A stretch of 41,523 nucleotides of DNA from Methanobacteriota archaeon. GTDB lineage: Archaea; Thermoplasmatota; Poseidoniia; Poseidoniales; Poseidoniaceae. The translations under genes were made by a program, and so were the position numbers. Location: contig JABJMO010000012.1 in assembly GCA_018659375.1 (NCBI GenBank), forward strand, positions 1 through 41,523, read 5' to 3'. Under the pieces are notes generated by a model. It was not told the origin of the DNA, searched no databases, and worked only from the letters and a program-made list of their open reading frames with translations. Of the stretch, positions 20,501 to 28,578 are shown one piece after another. Position 1 is the first letter of the stretch. Each line of letters opens with the position of its first letter.

Positions 20501-20657
20501 CTCTTGGTGAAGTTACGTAGGACACTTCAGGATCTGCTCCAGCACGTGCACTTGTCTCTTCATTATTGCTTTCTTCTTGTAACTCGTAGATATCTACTGC
20601 TGACAAAAAACTGGTCAACATTAGTATTACGAGAATCATTGGGGTCATTTTCTTCAT
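17568..20657 (-). CDS. Secreted, C-terminally membrane-anchored surface protein
   Basis: This 1029-residue protein starts with a Sec-type signal peptide (MKKMTPMILVILMLTSFLSA). After it comes a beta-sandwich region resembling CARDB/Ig-like modules (for example AGEPVNFKAYLRNSGDGDL near residue 65), further Ig- and fibronectin-III-like segments, and an acidic stretch near 380-395. A Ser/Thr/Asp-rich stalk leads to a membrane helix (about 993-1015) and a highly acidic cytoplasmic end, RGESEDDDDKEWDY. Paired cysteines are frequent and suggest disulfides. The layout is that of an S-layer-like or adhesive ectodomain on a stalk. No enzymatic motif was seen. The ATG start is supported by GGAGGT 6 nt upstream and a TATA box. 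It is followed by its own terminator and then the giant surface-protein gene on the same strand. Confidence 0.88.
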   Translation of the reverse strand: MKKMTPMILVILMLTSFLSAVDIYELQEESNNEETSARAGADPEVSYVTSPRETTFVDGQATNEILAGEPVNFKAYLRNSGDGDLTNMQYTVTVFTTQNGVRSDIATDTSGADLQWANDKAICANSCQNSVLVAGAYLDGGESTLVTTAGAEILWTPTSGVYIVEVKVTSQVLGDPGNNEISFKVGVKDYHDIQVGITWLDSNGVATSGNVEGVDDVDFQVDLSMVGSIPNMNIRNTNMSIQITGGLVDNSNLIVETYGVTKTVTISDDGSGNQITDFRSIIGHDEDYSTLNTFSDSKTYTLTPPADGTYSVSVSIETYYVYDSESCATSESTCERLIAGADSEDEYSGNNFDSIFGSATTVHDITLQDFYLQVVEDNQGEGEEENEDDMNAGDSDRYGFLGGSIDEPLSTGTFDLVAEVTHTSTSLSPIYDWNVTFTITDTETSQSVDIFADSCVDMFDYTHTYLGEQTERTDAEMSGFACVQYTFGQGSYIVEATLNMLGEYDESLMMLDEKTSDMVSVNNDYSYDVDVVNFKPQILTIKFGDADFIVGNRVSISATAFDVEGDKIVFTWADGSGQELNCDQEDAALAGECFFTLDVSMVPALEVRVTASDDYDSDVKSEMVDVLTRDVFTASGLADGFAAIYTTTTKSSGLGVTFSDGPLDAVTTAACANSPVPVGAVTVTPSTTYDSSILVSHSITVHYPNDMGVMYMWMGVGNSVVQLADGDGTEVDSTTQGYTYDFPVGSDLISPGTNFYLIAEECDTPEPPTGTITQLTATAGKGGAVTIAYNYSAMLSGENVRVTVCLDSADCATPEVVYDRVDTDARSITYASGTHAQVYDVSAQLCNQYSCGAAVSVSVTSDSEVAMVTATTVTIEESGENWVVRWAESSEDADVDGWYVCYNRGEFSASEMQILIDADACTMIDSGTEATIAKYTSAETTQVHFGIVPYDVVMNVAYGPSTDSILYDRAQDTTNPDDGSSTTDNDASSGVPTWTWGVIGAVVVVAFVVGAFILSRGESEDDDDKEWDY

Positions 20658-20663
20658 AGGTAT

Positions 20664-20711
20664 ACCTCCGACGGTTCGGTACCCTCACCCACGCAAAAGG
20701 TCGTATTTATA
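20664..20711 (-). promoter_or_regulatory. Promoter and ribosome-binding site of the 1029-residue surface-protein gene
   Basis: Read on the minus strand, a TATA box TATAAATA (20711-20704) lies about 50 bp before the ATG. That predicts a transcript start near 20680 and a short leader. A strong Shine-Dalgarno sequence GGAGGT (20669-20664) sits 6 nt before the ATG. The leader region also contains GGTACCG (20684-20678), shared with the giant gene's leader. Confidence 0.6.
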
Positions 20712-20879
20712 GTATAGGAAGGATTTTGCATGCCCACAGTGATGCGTTTTCGACTGAAACAAGTAGTTAGTAGGGCGTTTAACCAGTTGAGTGGAGTGAA
20801 AGTTTTGTACGTAAGGCCGTACCCACATGAAGCCGTGAAAACTTAGAGTTTTTTATTAAAATACGTGATTTTTTTACAT

Positions 20880-20893
20880 GATTTTGCAAAATC
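20880..20893. repeat. 14-bp palindrome after the permease gene
   Basis: GATTTTGCAAAATC is a perfect palindrome 7 nt beyond the permease stop codon. It may mark the transcript end of the transporter operon, but no U-tract follows on the minus strand, so a terminator role is weakly supported. The rest of the gap to 20657 holds the surface-protein promoter and AT-rich sequence, with no gene seen. Confidence 0.35.
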
Positions 20894-20900
20894 TAACATC

Positions 20901-23900
20901 TCAAGCCTCTCGTAAAGCGGCAGAAGGTGGCACCATAGTGGCGCGACGAATTGGTATTGCTGTAGCCAGCAAAACTAGTAACCAACCGCCTAGTATCACT
21001 GTCAGAATAGTTGACCATGGCAAAGTAAACTGAGCGCCTTGCTCTTCCCAAAATGCCACATAAAGTGCTCGGTGAAAGCCTACTGCAACCATGACACCGT
21101 TGATAATACCAAGCAGCGCCACCCAAGAAACTTCGATTAAGAACGACAACATAACCATGCTTTTGCGATAACCTAGCGCTCTTAGAATGCCTATTGTTTT
21201 ACGCCGTTCAGATACTGAACGGACAGTTACCACCCCAATTCCACCAATTCCCACTATTAAGCCAAGTGCTAGATATGCCTCAAAGATACCAAGAATAGCG
21301 ATTACTAAAGATTGTATCAGCATAACATCATCTGAAATGATTGATATTGTCACGCCTTCACCGCTTAAATTACCTGCTAAATCCTCTGATAATTCCGCAG
21401 CAGCTATTCTAACATTTTCCGGCTTGCCAGTGGCTGAGAAAGTTTTGATTCCCGAATCATCGAAGTCACTGGAAGGGGCTGCGGAATCACTCAAACTAAC
21501 ATACATTCTTGTCACCCTTCCATCGAACTGATCCGCGACAATGTCACCACTCATCCATACCCCTGGCGAGAATAAATATGACGACTGTTCAAGATACCCT
21601 GCGACAGTAACAATTCGCTTGTTTCCAGGATTAGATAAATCAATTAGCGAAATCGAATCCCCAATTGAAAAACTAAGCATAGAAATACCAGTTCCATCAG
21701 TGCTTAATTCCAGTCCAAAAGAAGCATCTAATAACACTAAATCAGACCGACTTTCCACTGTTTGCCAAACCTCTATTTCACTACTACCAAGTTCGCGATC
21801 CCACTCATGAAGTGGCAGACCGCCATGGTCAGCAAATCCTTCATCAAACCCGCGTAGGATATACGGCATTCGCTCCTGCTGGCGATCTTCTAAAAACACC
21901 TCAGAGCGATAAACCAAACCAACAGCATCAATTTCGCTGGCAAGACCGGAAGACAAATTCCACTCCATTGGGTCATTTGATAATTCAATTGGTCTTGACC
22001 GGGACGATGTCAACATCAATTCAAATTCACCTTCAGTCTCTTCAACAAAGGAACTAGAATAATTATCAAATTGTTCTGTATAGCCACTGAGTACTACCAC
22101 AGAAAATACCGTGATTGAAAACATCGCCATAACTACTGCAGTGCGCACTGGGCTGGCCAGTGGATGAGCCAATGCTACGGGAACTGTCGGCCCCATACGT
22201 TTGGTTAACAAACTTGACCGCCCAATACGCGAAACCAACATTGGCGCTGCACTAGTAAGCAGCATGACACCAGCAAAGACTTCAACTAAGCCAAGTAGAA
22301 TAAAGGAAAATTCATCAGGAGTCATATCACTTCTAATCGGGTCAACTCCGGCTAAACCAATCGTCCAAATCAGCAATAGTCCACCAAGCCAAGCAAAGGT
22401 ATTACGGCTGGCGTGGCGAGCCAGTCGAGCCCACATACCGCCTTTAGCGCGCAACACAATTGGCAATTCCCAAGTGAAAATTGGCGTGAATGTAAAGATG
22501 ACAAATACCCCACCCATAGTCCACAGTAAGTAAGCAAAGGCTGAATCAAAACCAAGTAGAATTAGCATCAATAGGCTTAGTGCCCCACCTGCCAGAGTAC
22601 AAATTTGTACGATTAATAACGGCCACGGCAGTCCTGCTTGAACTCTCACTAGACCGCCCCGGAGTGCTGAAACAATATTCAAGTTCGCCGTCCACATTGC
22701 TGAGCCCCATAGGGTAATCATCGCTAACATGAAACCCCAAGCCCAGCCGGCAAATAGTGACGAAAAGGTCCATGAGAAGGTGAATAAGTCTGAGCCGGCT
22801 GAGGCAAATATGCTGCTAAATCCAGCACTGATGCCCATCGCTAGCAGTAAACCAAGCAATGCACCAACAACCCCTGCCATCGCCGCTATCACCACTCCTT
22901 CTAGGACCGCTAATGCTCTAACATCAGAGCGAGTAACACCAATGGCTCGAAGCACACCAAGTTCACTACGCCTTGCTTCGGCTAACATCAACACGATAGT
23001 AAGCACCAGCAAGACACCAGCAGCGATAGTAAATGTGCCAAAGACCAGGAACATTCCTGAAATAACGCCAGATGATTGAGCAGCAGCCTTAGCCGCCTCT
23101 ACTTTAACGGCAGTAAATCGCAAATTGATATCTTCACTATCGGATAATTCATCAAACCACTGAGTAATGTTATTCAAAGCGGACAAAGTACTTGCTTGGT
23201 CAGTGGAATTTAGCACTCCCCCACCAATGATTAAGATTGACCGTTCATCTACTCCAGCAGCAGATAATTGCTCACCATAATCAAGGGAAATAAATCCCAA
23301 CACTACATCATCTAATTCTGCTAGAGACTCTAGACCCTCAAGTTCACTATACTCCCCGTCATGGGTCAATCTAAGTGCACTATCATTACCAAAGGCGTAT
23401 GGTATCAAACCCTTGACCCAAATATTGCTCAGTCCTGGCGTCATTGCCAAATTAGACAAACGATTTGACACAGCCACATTATCATCCTCAACAGTGATAG
23501 GCGACTGTCCACCACCAAAGGCAAGGAATAATTGTGGCAGTTGACCAAAACCGCCGGCAGATGAAAGAATTGGTAATCTAATGGTTACCACTTCGGCCCC
23601 GCTATACTGCAAGATGCCTTGCTCGTAGCTACACCAATTTCCTAGAGTTGCCGAAGATAGCCCGGCAATTCCATCACAAGCAGAGTGGGTACCAACAAAT
23701 TGTATTACCGATTGTGGCCAATAATCTCCATCTTGCCACAGGTTAAATGAGGCATTAACATCCAGACTTTGACTGACATAACGTTGCACTGAAAGCAATC
23801 CTTCGATTTCTAAATACAGCAAATCGTCAACTAACAGATCTAATGAAAGCACGGTTGATGGTAAATCCATCCCTAGAGTTTGATTAGCAGAATCAGATAA

Positions 23901-25523
23901 ATCAAGTTGATAATCATACAGTACCAAACCATTGTCATTACTCTCAAGAGCCCACCAACCAGTATTACCAGCGGCAATGGCCTCCATTTCACCTGCCGAG
24001 TCAATCTCGGCCCAAACATCATCATCAAGGTCCTGCTCACTAGCAATAACAATACCACTACTGTGGGCTACTGCACCGTAATCACCACTTAGTGACAAAG
24101 CATAGCCATTGATTCTTTCATCATCAGCGGCTTGCCATAACCATGCTTCACCCTGACCTGCAATTTGATGACCAAAGCCAGAATCAGCAAAATGCCACAA
24201 TGACCGGTTGCCTTCCTCTAGACTGGATACTTGCCTGGATGCTAGAGTGAGAAGTTGTTGATTTTGATATTCCATTTCGATAATTGGCACTTGCAAAACC
24301 TCTAGCAGTGTTGAGTCTTTTGATAGTACTGACAGATTTTCTCGTAAAGCCAAAACGTCTTCACCAGCTATTCTGCCTAGGCCTTGGTCGGTTGAGATCG
24401 ATAAGGAGTTAGCACTCTCTTGGTAATCCAAAGAAAACCCTACATCCTCTGCGGTTAAACTATCATTTAGTAAAACTCCTAAATCCTCTATTACTGATTC
24501 AATTTCACCCTCTCCATCATATCTTGAATCAACAGCGTAGTAAACGGTATTTACCTGGCTATCGAGTAGTTGTAGGTCTTGAGCAGTTAGTAAATCAGTA
24601 AACAGAGCAGGTGATTTAGTTCCTGCAAGGTTAGCCATCCCAGCATTATCAACTACCTCATAAACTGCGAAATTCTGCTCGACACGCTTGCGTGAGTTAT
24701 CCTCAGTCACGTACCAGCCAATTTCTATTTCATCACCCGTCGTCACCGACAATTCATCAGCGAGCACCTCATTTATCGCAATATTTGGCATTGTAGCAAT
24801 ACGATTTAATTCTTCAAGTTCAATAAAACGAAGACCATCATTACCACCAATCTTTGGCCATATTTCTTGGCTATCAATTGTTGCATTCATCGCTGCCCAT
24901 GTCACTACTGGAAGTGATTTACCATTGGTTGACTCAACGCTTACTCCAGTGATTATTCCCTGTTGCTGACCGTCGATTATCTTTGACAAATCATTGTCTT
25001 GAAGGACATCTTGCCATACCTTACCCGCTACAGATTCCTCAATTAGCACCCGTTGACCGGTACTCAAATCAAATCCAGATAAGGTAATGTCAGTCTCGCC
25101 CCAACTACCTTCAACCTCTTTGGTGATAGTTGCATCCAAAGAATCTCCAACCACCAAAGACGAGGTTATGATGGCTGAAGCAATTATCAATCCAGCCATC
25201 AATAATGCTGCTTGACGCTTACGACGGATGATATTCTGTTTGGCTAAGCGCCAGACTACCAGCCTTTGTGGCACCAGTACTGGTTGGAGAAGAACGTGAC
25301 TTATCAGCGCAATACTTAGGCAGCCAACCCACAGAGTGATGCCGGTAATCCCCAACCACTCAAACAAATAGTAAGCAATTATTCCATCTGCTACTGGTCC
25401 AAAGATAAGTAGTGCTTTAGTTCCAAAAGACAATTGCCTACTGCGACCAATCATGACGGTCGATAAGCCAGCTGGAATTCCAACTAGCAATAGTAGAATT
25501 ATTGCCTCAAGTAGCAGATTCAC
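20901..25523 (-). CDS. FtsX/MacB-type ABC transporter permease with very large ectodomain
   Basis: A 1540-residue permease. Membrane helices lie near the N terminus (about 3-26, 33-75 and 104-125) and are followed by a roughly 690-residue external region. The first FtsX core (about 818-908) contains the ARRSELGVLRAIGVTRSDV coupling segment. Further helices lead to a second external region and a second FtsX core (about 1394-1488), which contains SERRKTIGILRALGYRKSM. The C-terminal helix ends in PPSAALREA, as in MacB/LolC-type permeases. Two FtsX cores in one chain suggest that one polypeptide supplies both permease halves. The GTG start overlaps the ATPase stop (GTGA), and GAGGAGG just upstream supports it. 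The family moves lipoproteins or peptides, or transmits force; the substrate is not evident. Confidence 0.9.
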   Translation of the reverse strand: MNLLLEAIILLLLVGIPAGLSTVMIGRSRQLSFGTKALLIFGPVADGIIAYYLFEWLGITGITLWVGCLSIALISHVLLQPVLVPQRLVVWRLAKQNIIRRKRQAALLMAGLIIASAIITSSLVVGDSLDATITKEVEGSWGETDITLSGFDLSTGQRVLIEESVAGKVWQDVLQDNDLSKIIDGQQQGIITGVSVESTNGKSLPVVTWAAMNATIDSQEIWPKIGGNDGLRFIELEELNRIATMPNIAINEVLADELSVTTGDEIEIGWYVTEDNSRKRVEQNFAVYEVVDNAGMANLAGTKSPALFTDLLTAQDLQLLDSQVNTVYYAVDSRYDGEGEIESVIEDLGVLLNDSLTAEDVGFSLDYQESANSLSISTDQGLGRIAGEDVLALRENLSVLSKDSTLLEVLQVPIIEMEYQNQQLLTLASRQVSSLEEGNRSLWHFADSGFGHQIAGQGEAWLWQAADDERINGYALSLSGDYGAVAHSSGIVIASEQDLDDDVWAEIDSAGEMEAIAAGNTGWWALESNDNGLVLYDYQLDLSDSANQTLGMDLPSTVLSLDLLVDDLLYLEIEGLLSVQRYVSQSLDVNASFNLWQDGDYWPQSVIQFVGTHSACDGIAGLSSATLGNWCSYEQGILQYSGAEVVTIRLPILSSAGGFGQLPQLFLAFGGGQSPITVEDDNVAVSNRLSNLAMTPGLSNIWVKGLIPYAFGNDSALRLTHDGEYSELEGLESLAELDDVVLGFISLDYGEQLSAAGVDERSILIIGGGVLNSTDQASTLSALNNITQWFDELSDSEDINLRFTAVKVEAAKAAAQSSGVISGMFLVFGTFTIAAGVLLVLTIVLMLAEARRSELGVLRAIGVTRSDVRALAVLEGVVIAAMAGVVGALLGLLLAMGISAGFSSIFASAGSDLFTFSWTFSSLFAGWAWGFMLAMITLWGSAMWTANLNIVSALRGGLVRVQAGLPWPLLIVQICTLAGGALSLLMLILLGFDSAFAYLLWTMGGVFVIFTFTPIFTWELPIVLRAKGGMWARLARHASRNTFAWLGGLLLIWTIGLAGVDPIRSDMTPDEFSFILLGLVEVFAGVMLLTSAAPMLVSRIGRSSLLTKRMGPTVPVALAHPLASPVRTAVVMAMFSITVFSVVVLSGYTEQFDNYSSSFVEETEGEFELMLTSSRSRPIELSNDPMEWNLSSGLASEIDAVGLVYRSEVFLEDRQQERMPYILRGFDEGFADHGGLPLHEWDRELGSSEIEVWQTVESRSDLVLLDASFGLELSTDGTGISMLSFSIGDSISLIDLSNPGNKRIVTVAGYLEQSSYLFSPGVWMSGDIVADQFDGRVTRMYVSLSDSAAPSSDFDDSGIKTFSATGKPENVRIAAAELSEDLAGNLSGEGVTISIISDDVMLIQSLVIAILGIFEAYLALGLIVGIGGIGVVTVRSVSERRKTIGILRALGYRKSMVMLSFLIEVSWVALLGIINGVMVAVGFHRALYVAFWEEQGAQFTLPWSTILTVILGGWLLVLLATAIPIRRATMVPPSAALREA

Positions 25524-26218
25524 TCCTCCTCTGAGCCTCGTTCGTCTTTGACAATTAACCCATCATCCATGCGCAGCACTCTGCTACACTGTTTGGCTAC
25601 ATCACTATCGTGAGTAACTAGAAGGAAAGTTGTACCCATTTTTTCGTTGATACTTTTCAACAATGACATCACACTGGCTGATGTTGCAGAGTCTAGGTTA
25701 CCGGTTGGCTCATCACACAAAATCACTGAGGGACTGTGGACAATTGCTCGGGCAATAGCCACACGTTGTTGCTGCCCACCAGATAATTCACTTGGGCGAT
25801 GTTCGCTACGATCGGCTAAACCTACTGCCTTTAGCGCCTCTAGTGCAGTACTTCTTGACTCAGTGGCTGATTTGCCGAGTAATAGCAATGGTAATTCGAC
25901 ATTTTCTACTGCTGATAATACTGGCAGTAAATTAAAATCCTGAAAAATAAACCCGAGATACTCAGCCCGAATTCTTGAACGCTCATCATCGCTGACCGCA
26001 AATAACGACTTCTTGTCAATCATTACTGTACCTGAAGTTGGCTCATCAATGCCTGATAGCACATTTAGCAAGGTAGTCTTGCCACAACCTGAAGGCCCCA
26101 TGATGGCAATCATCTCACCTTCACCGATGCTGACATCAACGCCTCTAACCGCTTGCACTGTTGATTCACCAGAGGCATACAGTTTCCATAATTCACTCGC
26201 TTCCATTACGGCTCGCAT
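25520..26218 (-). CDS. ABC transporter ATPase, LolD/MacB family
   Basis: A 232-residue cytosolic ATPase that powers the adjacent permease. Its motifs are complete: Walker A GPSGCGKTT (41-49), Q-loop Q93, signature LSGGQQQR (145-152), Walker B VILCDEP (165-171) with the D-loop after it, and switch histidine H203 in LLVTHDSD. Length and motif spacing fit the LolD/MacB/FtsE branch. The ATG at 26218 was taken as start; M5 (MEASELW) is a possible alternative. Translation is probably coupled to the permease through the 4-nt GTGA overlap. The gene diverges from the MoaD-like gene across a 52-bp gap that must hold both promoters. Confidence 0.95.
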   Translation of the reverse strand: MRAVMEASELWKLYASGESTVQAVRGVDVSIGEGEMIAIMGPSGCGKTTLLNVLSGIDEPTSGTVMIDKKSLFAVSDDERSRIRAEYLGFIFQDFNLLPVLSAVENVELPLLLLGKSATESRSTALEALKAVGLADRSEHRPSELSGGQQQRVAIARAIVHSPSVILCDEPTGNLDSATSASVMSLLKSINEKMGTTFLLVTHDSDVAKQCSRVLRMDDGLIVKDERGSEEE

Positions 26219-26270
26219 AAATTTACTACAGAGGAACTGCGTTGATAAACTACCGCTTCAAAGCATCGCC

Positions 26271-26522
26271 ATGGGCGCACAAAACACCGAGTTAACTATC
26301 GCTGTGCTGTGTTTTGGACCGCTGGGGGAAATCCTTGAACGAAATCAATCCATTACCCTTGAAACACCGGCAACTTGCCAGACTGCGATTGTTCAACTCG
26401 GTATTGAAGAATGGCTGGATAAGGGTTTGACGGTCGCAGTAAATGGTGCAATGTCAGCCCTAGATACTGTGCTTCATGATGGTGATGAACTTGCCTTGCT
26501 ACCACCAGTATCGGGTGGTTAA
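26271..26522 (+). CDS. moaD: MoaD/ThiS-family sulfur carrier protein
   Basis: An 83-residue beta-grasp protein ending in LLPPVSGG. The terminal Gly-Gly is the site that is adenylated and thiocarboxylated in MoaD-type carriers, and the preceding DGDELALLPPVSGG is typical of the molybdopterin synthase small subunit. MoaD donates sulfur to precursor Z in molybdenum-cofactor synthesis. The open frame runs further upstream, but that part overlaps the divergent ABC ATPase gene, so the ATG at 26271 is preferred; it gives the usual MoaD length. A ThiS-like or general archaeal SAMP-type (ubiquitin-like) role cannot be excluded. The next gene, 73 bp downstream, is tatA. Confidence 0.8.
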   Translation: MGAQNTELTIAVLCFGPLGEILERNQSITLETPATCQTAIVQLGIEEWLDKGLTVAVNGAMSALDTVLHDGDELALLPPVSGG

Positions 26523-26595
26523 ACCGCTAGTTTTCGCTAATTTACAACCGAAGAGTTCAACAGCACCAACCCATAGCAATAGACGGGGAAGCAAC

Positions 26596-26910
26596 ATGTT
26601 TGGTGGACTTGGACCTCTAGAAATCATTGTATTACTAGTCATATTTTTCGTATTATTTGGCGCTGATAGGCTGCCTAAGATGGCCAATGCTCTTGGCCGT
26701 AGTAAAGGGGAATTCCAAAAAGGACTCGATGAGTCAACTAAGGCTATGAAACTTGAACAGACAATCCAAGATATGGATGCTGGAGGTCGCACACCATCTC
26801 AAGCATTGGCGGCAAGGGCTAAGGAAGTTGGTATCGATGCAACAGACATGGACCCGACTGAACTAGAAAAGAAAGTTACTGCCCTAGAAAAACTCGCTGC
26901 TGAAGAGTGA
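26596..26910 (+). CDS. tatA: Twin-arginine translocase subunit TatA
   Basis: A 104-residue protein with the classic TatA layout: a short external N terminus, one membrane helix (about 6-20) containing E9, the hinge FGADRLP (21-27), an amphipathic helix (PKMANALGRSKGEFQKGL), and an acidic, flexible cytoplasmic tail. TatA oligomers form the passage for folded proteins in the Tat pathway. GGGGAA upstream of the ATG supports the start. No tatC is visible in the window. It is tail-to-tail with NOB1, with a one-base gap. The tail is longer and more acidic than in many bacterial homologues. Confidence 0.92.
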   Translation: MFGGLGPLEIIVLLVIFFVLFGADRLPKMANALGRSKGEFQKGLDESTKAMKLEQTIQDMDAGGRTPSQALAARAKEVGIDATDMDPTELEKKVTALEKLAAEE

Positions 26911-26911
26911 T

Positions 26912-27403
26912 TCACTTAGCTCGTTTGAGCATCATTGGTGAGCCACAAACATCACAATCTTTGACCGGTCCTTGCTTGCTAGTTTTGACATCTTTTGGCA
27001 CCGCTTGCGTAGTTCGACAACCAGTACAGCGTAACTGCCACTGCCAAACCTGCTTGGCCGGTTTTACTCCAACTGGCTTGGTTGACAAGCCAGCATTTTT
27101 CATCACGTTTTGTAAACGGTAATCATCAGTGAATAATTCTACATTCAACCCTAATGCCAGAGCTAAAACATCCAAATCAACATCTGATAAACGAGGTAAA
27201 TCACCACTCTGTGCGGCGACTAAGCGGGCTTCACCTAGCCACTGTGGATCAACATCTCGCCAATCAACGTCAATACTGTTAACCAGCATAAAACGTTCAG
27301 GACTTACCCGCTCAAGTTCTGCTTGCTGACTTGTTGCACATACCCCACCGGCAATCTGAGTCACCGGCCAGTAAAGCAAGGCGGCAGTATCGAGAACTCG
27401 CAT
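26912..27403 (-). CDS. nob1: NOB1-like PIN-domain endoribonuclease with zinc ribbon
   Basis: A PIN domain followed by a C-terminal zinc ribbon, as in archaeal NOB1, which trims the 3' end of 16S rRNA precursor. Acidic PIN residues are visible in VLDTAAL (D5), SDVDLDVLAL and FTDDYRLQN. The ribbon uses C126, C129, C150 and C153. I chose ATG 27403 (163 residues) because family members begin directly at the first PIN strand (MRVLDTAALLYW). The frame continues to an upstream ATG at 27451 (179 residues), which would leave only 32 bp to the divergent membrane-protein gene. No clear Shine-Dalgarno sequence favours either start. Confidence 0.85.
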   Translation of the reverse strand: MRVLDTAALLYWPVTQIAGGVCATSQQAELERVSPERFMLVNSIDVDWRDVDPQWLGEARLVAAQSGDLPRLSDVDLDVLALALGLNVELFTDDYRLQNVMKNAGLSTKPVGVKPAKQVWQWQLRCTGCRTTQAVPKDVKTSKQGPVKDCDVCGSPMMLKRAK

Positions 27404-27483
27404 CAAGAACAATACCCGCCAATCAACCACATCAACCCACCGATTAGGCACACATTCAAAAAAACAAGTGCCAAGCAGGGTAT

Positions 27484-28098
27484 GTGTCGTGGTATAGTGG
27501 GATACTTGATTTCATCCTCGACCGGACTAATTCGGCAGTACTTGGACTAGTCTCATTTACCGAAGCAATCATCCAACCATTGCCACCAGATTTGGTATAC
27601 TTACCCATGTTGTATGAGGCGATGGACAACAAACCACTGGTCATGTGGTATTTCCTAGTGATCACGCTAACTTCAGTAGCCGGCTCTTACGTCGGTTATC
27701 TAATCGGCAAGCGCTGGGGCCGCCAATTACTCGACCGCTTTGCCAAGCAGAAGCATGTTGCTAAACTTGAGGCTTTGACGACGAAATACGGCACTGTAGG
27801 AATATTCATTGCGGCATTTTCGCCAATTCCATACAAAGTATTTGGTTGGGTTGCCGGGATGGGTGAGATGGATAAACGATCATTTCTCATCGCCGGACTA
27901 TTTGGCAGGGGCCTCAGATTTGGCCTTGAAGCCTTACTCATTGGTATTTACGGCCAAAAAGCACTCGATATTATCAATGCCTTGCTTGATAATGAAATCC
28001 TCATTGCTGTTGGGATGATTGCTTTGGGCCTGGTTGGCTATTTAGTGTGGTCATGGTGGTCCAAACTCGGCGACTCAAATAGTCAAGTTACACAGTAA
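27484..28098 (+). CDS. YqaA/DedA-superfamily membrane protein (VTT domain)
   Basis: A 204-residue integral membrane protein. Recognisable pieces are the early helix with PLPPDLVYLPM, the GSYVGYLIGKRWGR segment, the re-entrant motif FSPIPYKVFGWVAGMG (around residue 113), and a C-terminal helix. These are hallmarks of the DedA/VTT superfamily, closest in pattern to YqaA. Members act in lipid flipping (undecaprenyl- or polyprenyl-phosphate recycling, scrambling); the archaeal substrate is unknown. The start is a GTG at 27484. An ATG two bases upstream is in another frame and does not lead into this protein. It diverges from NOB1 and is followed by tRNA-Glu. Confidence 0.87.
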   Translation: MSWYSGILDFILDRTNSAVLGLVSFTEAIIQPLPPDLVYLPMLYEAMDNKPLVMWYFLVITLTSVAGSYVGYLIGKRWGRQLLDRFAKQKHVAKLEALTTKYGTVGIFIAAFSPIPYKVFGWVAGMGEMDKRSFLIAGLFGRGLRFGLEALLIGIYGQKALDIINALLDNEILIAVGMIALGLVGYLVWSWWSKLGDSNSQVTQ

Positions 28099-28155
28099 AT
28101 TTACCTCGTTGTTAAGGCGAATTATTATGAACAGGTGGTTGGTCGGTGGGCTGTC

Positions 28156-28233
28156 GCTCGTGTGGTGTAGCCAGGTCCATCATTGCGGGTTTTCATCCCG
28201 TCGACCCGGGTTCGAATCCCGGCACGAGCACCA
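28156..28233 (+). tRNA. tRNA-Glu (anticodon UUC) with encoded CCA
   Basis: A full cloverleaf can be drawn by hand. The acceptor GCTCGTG pairs with CACGAGC over 7 bp. The D arm has the conserved GG and A14/A21. The anticodon stem GCGGG/CCCGT closes loop TTTTCAT, giving anticodon TTC. The variable region is CGAC. The T stem CCGGG/CCCGG closes TTCGAAT. Discriminator A at 28230 is followed by genomic CCA (28231-28233). No intron is present. An AT-rich element ATTATTATG about 30 bp upstream may be its TATA box. Confidence 0.97.
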
Positions 28234-28290
28234 ATAGCTGTACTGCGAGCCTGTTTTGTAAAATAAACTAATCAATAAGAACTGTCACGG

Positions 28291-28578
28291 CTAAAGTAAA
28301 ACTACCATTTTTAAGGTAAAAACAGAAAGTAGAATATCTTTGAAAGTACTACTCCCACAATCAAAGAAGGAAGGAACCTCCACAGGAGCACAGATACTAG
28401 GATTATAATTAATCAATAATAGCGCTTCGATAATTAATCCAAATAACAAGATAATGATTCCCAAATAACTAGAGAGATGGGTTTGATCACTTTTTTTGAC
28501 CTCAACATATCCATCATAGGCAAATCTTACCTCTGCTAAGTCAAGGCCAGAACTGACGTCCTCTTTCCCTTCGCCCAT
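28291..28578 (-). CDS. Small hypothetical membrane protein
   Basis: A 95-residue frame not assigned to a family. It has an acidic N-terminal half (MGEGKEDVSSGLDLAEV), one clear hydrophobic helix (YLGIIILLFGLIIEALLLIN), a short loop with two cysteines (ICAPVEVPSFFDC), and a second moderately hydrophobic C-terminal segment. The cysteine pair after the helix would be on the external side if the N terminus is cytosolic. The start is the ATG at 28578. It diverges from the large secreted protein beginning at 28721 and is convergent with the tRNA. No ribosome-binding site was seen, so it may be leaderless or not a real gene. Confidence 0.5.
   Translation of the reverse strand: MGEGKEDVSSGLDLAEVRFAYDGYVEVKKSDQTHLSSYLGIIILLFGLIIEALLLINYNPSICAPVEVPSFFDCGSSTFKDILLSVFTLKMVVLL

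Noticed and set aside
26013-26270. Upstream extension of the MoaD-like frame
   Set aside because: It overlaps the 5' half of the ABC ATPase gene on the other strand and adds residues foreign to the family; ATG 26271 gives the usual length.
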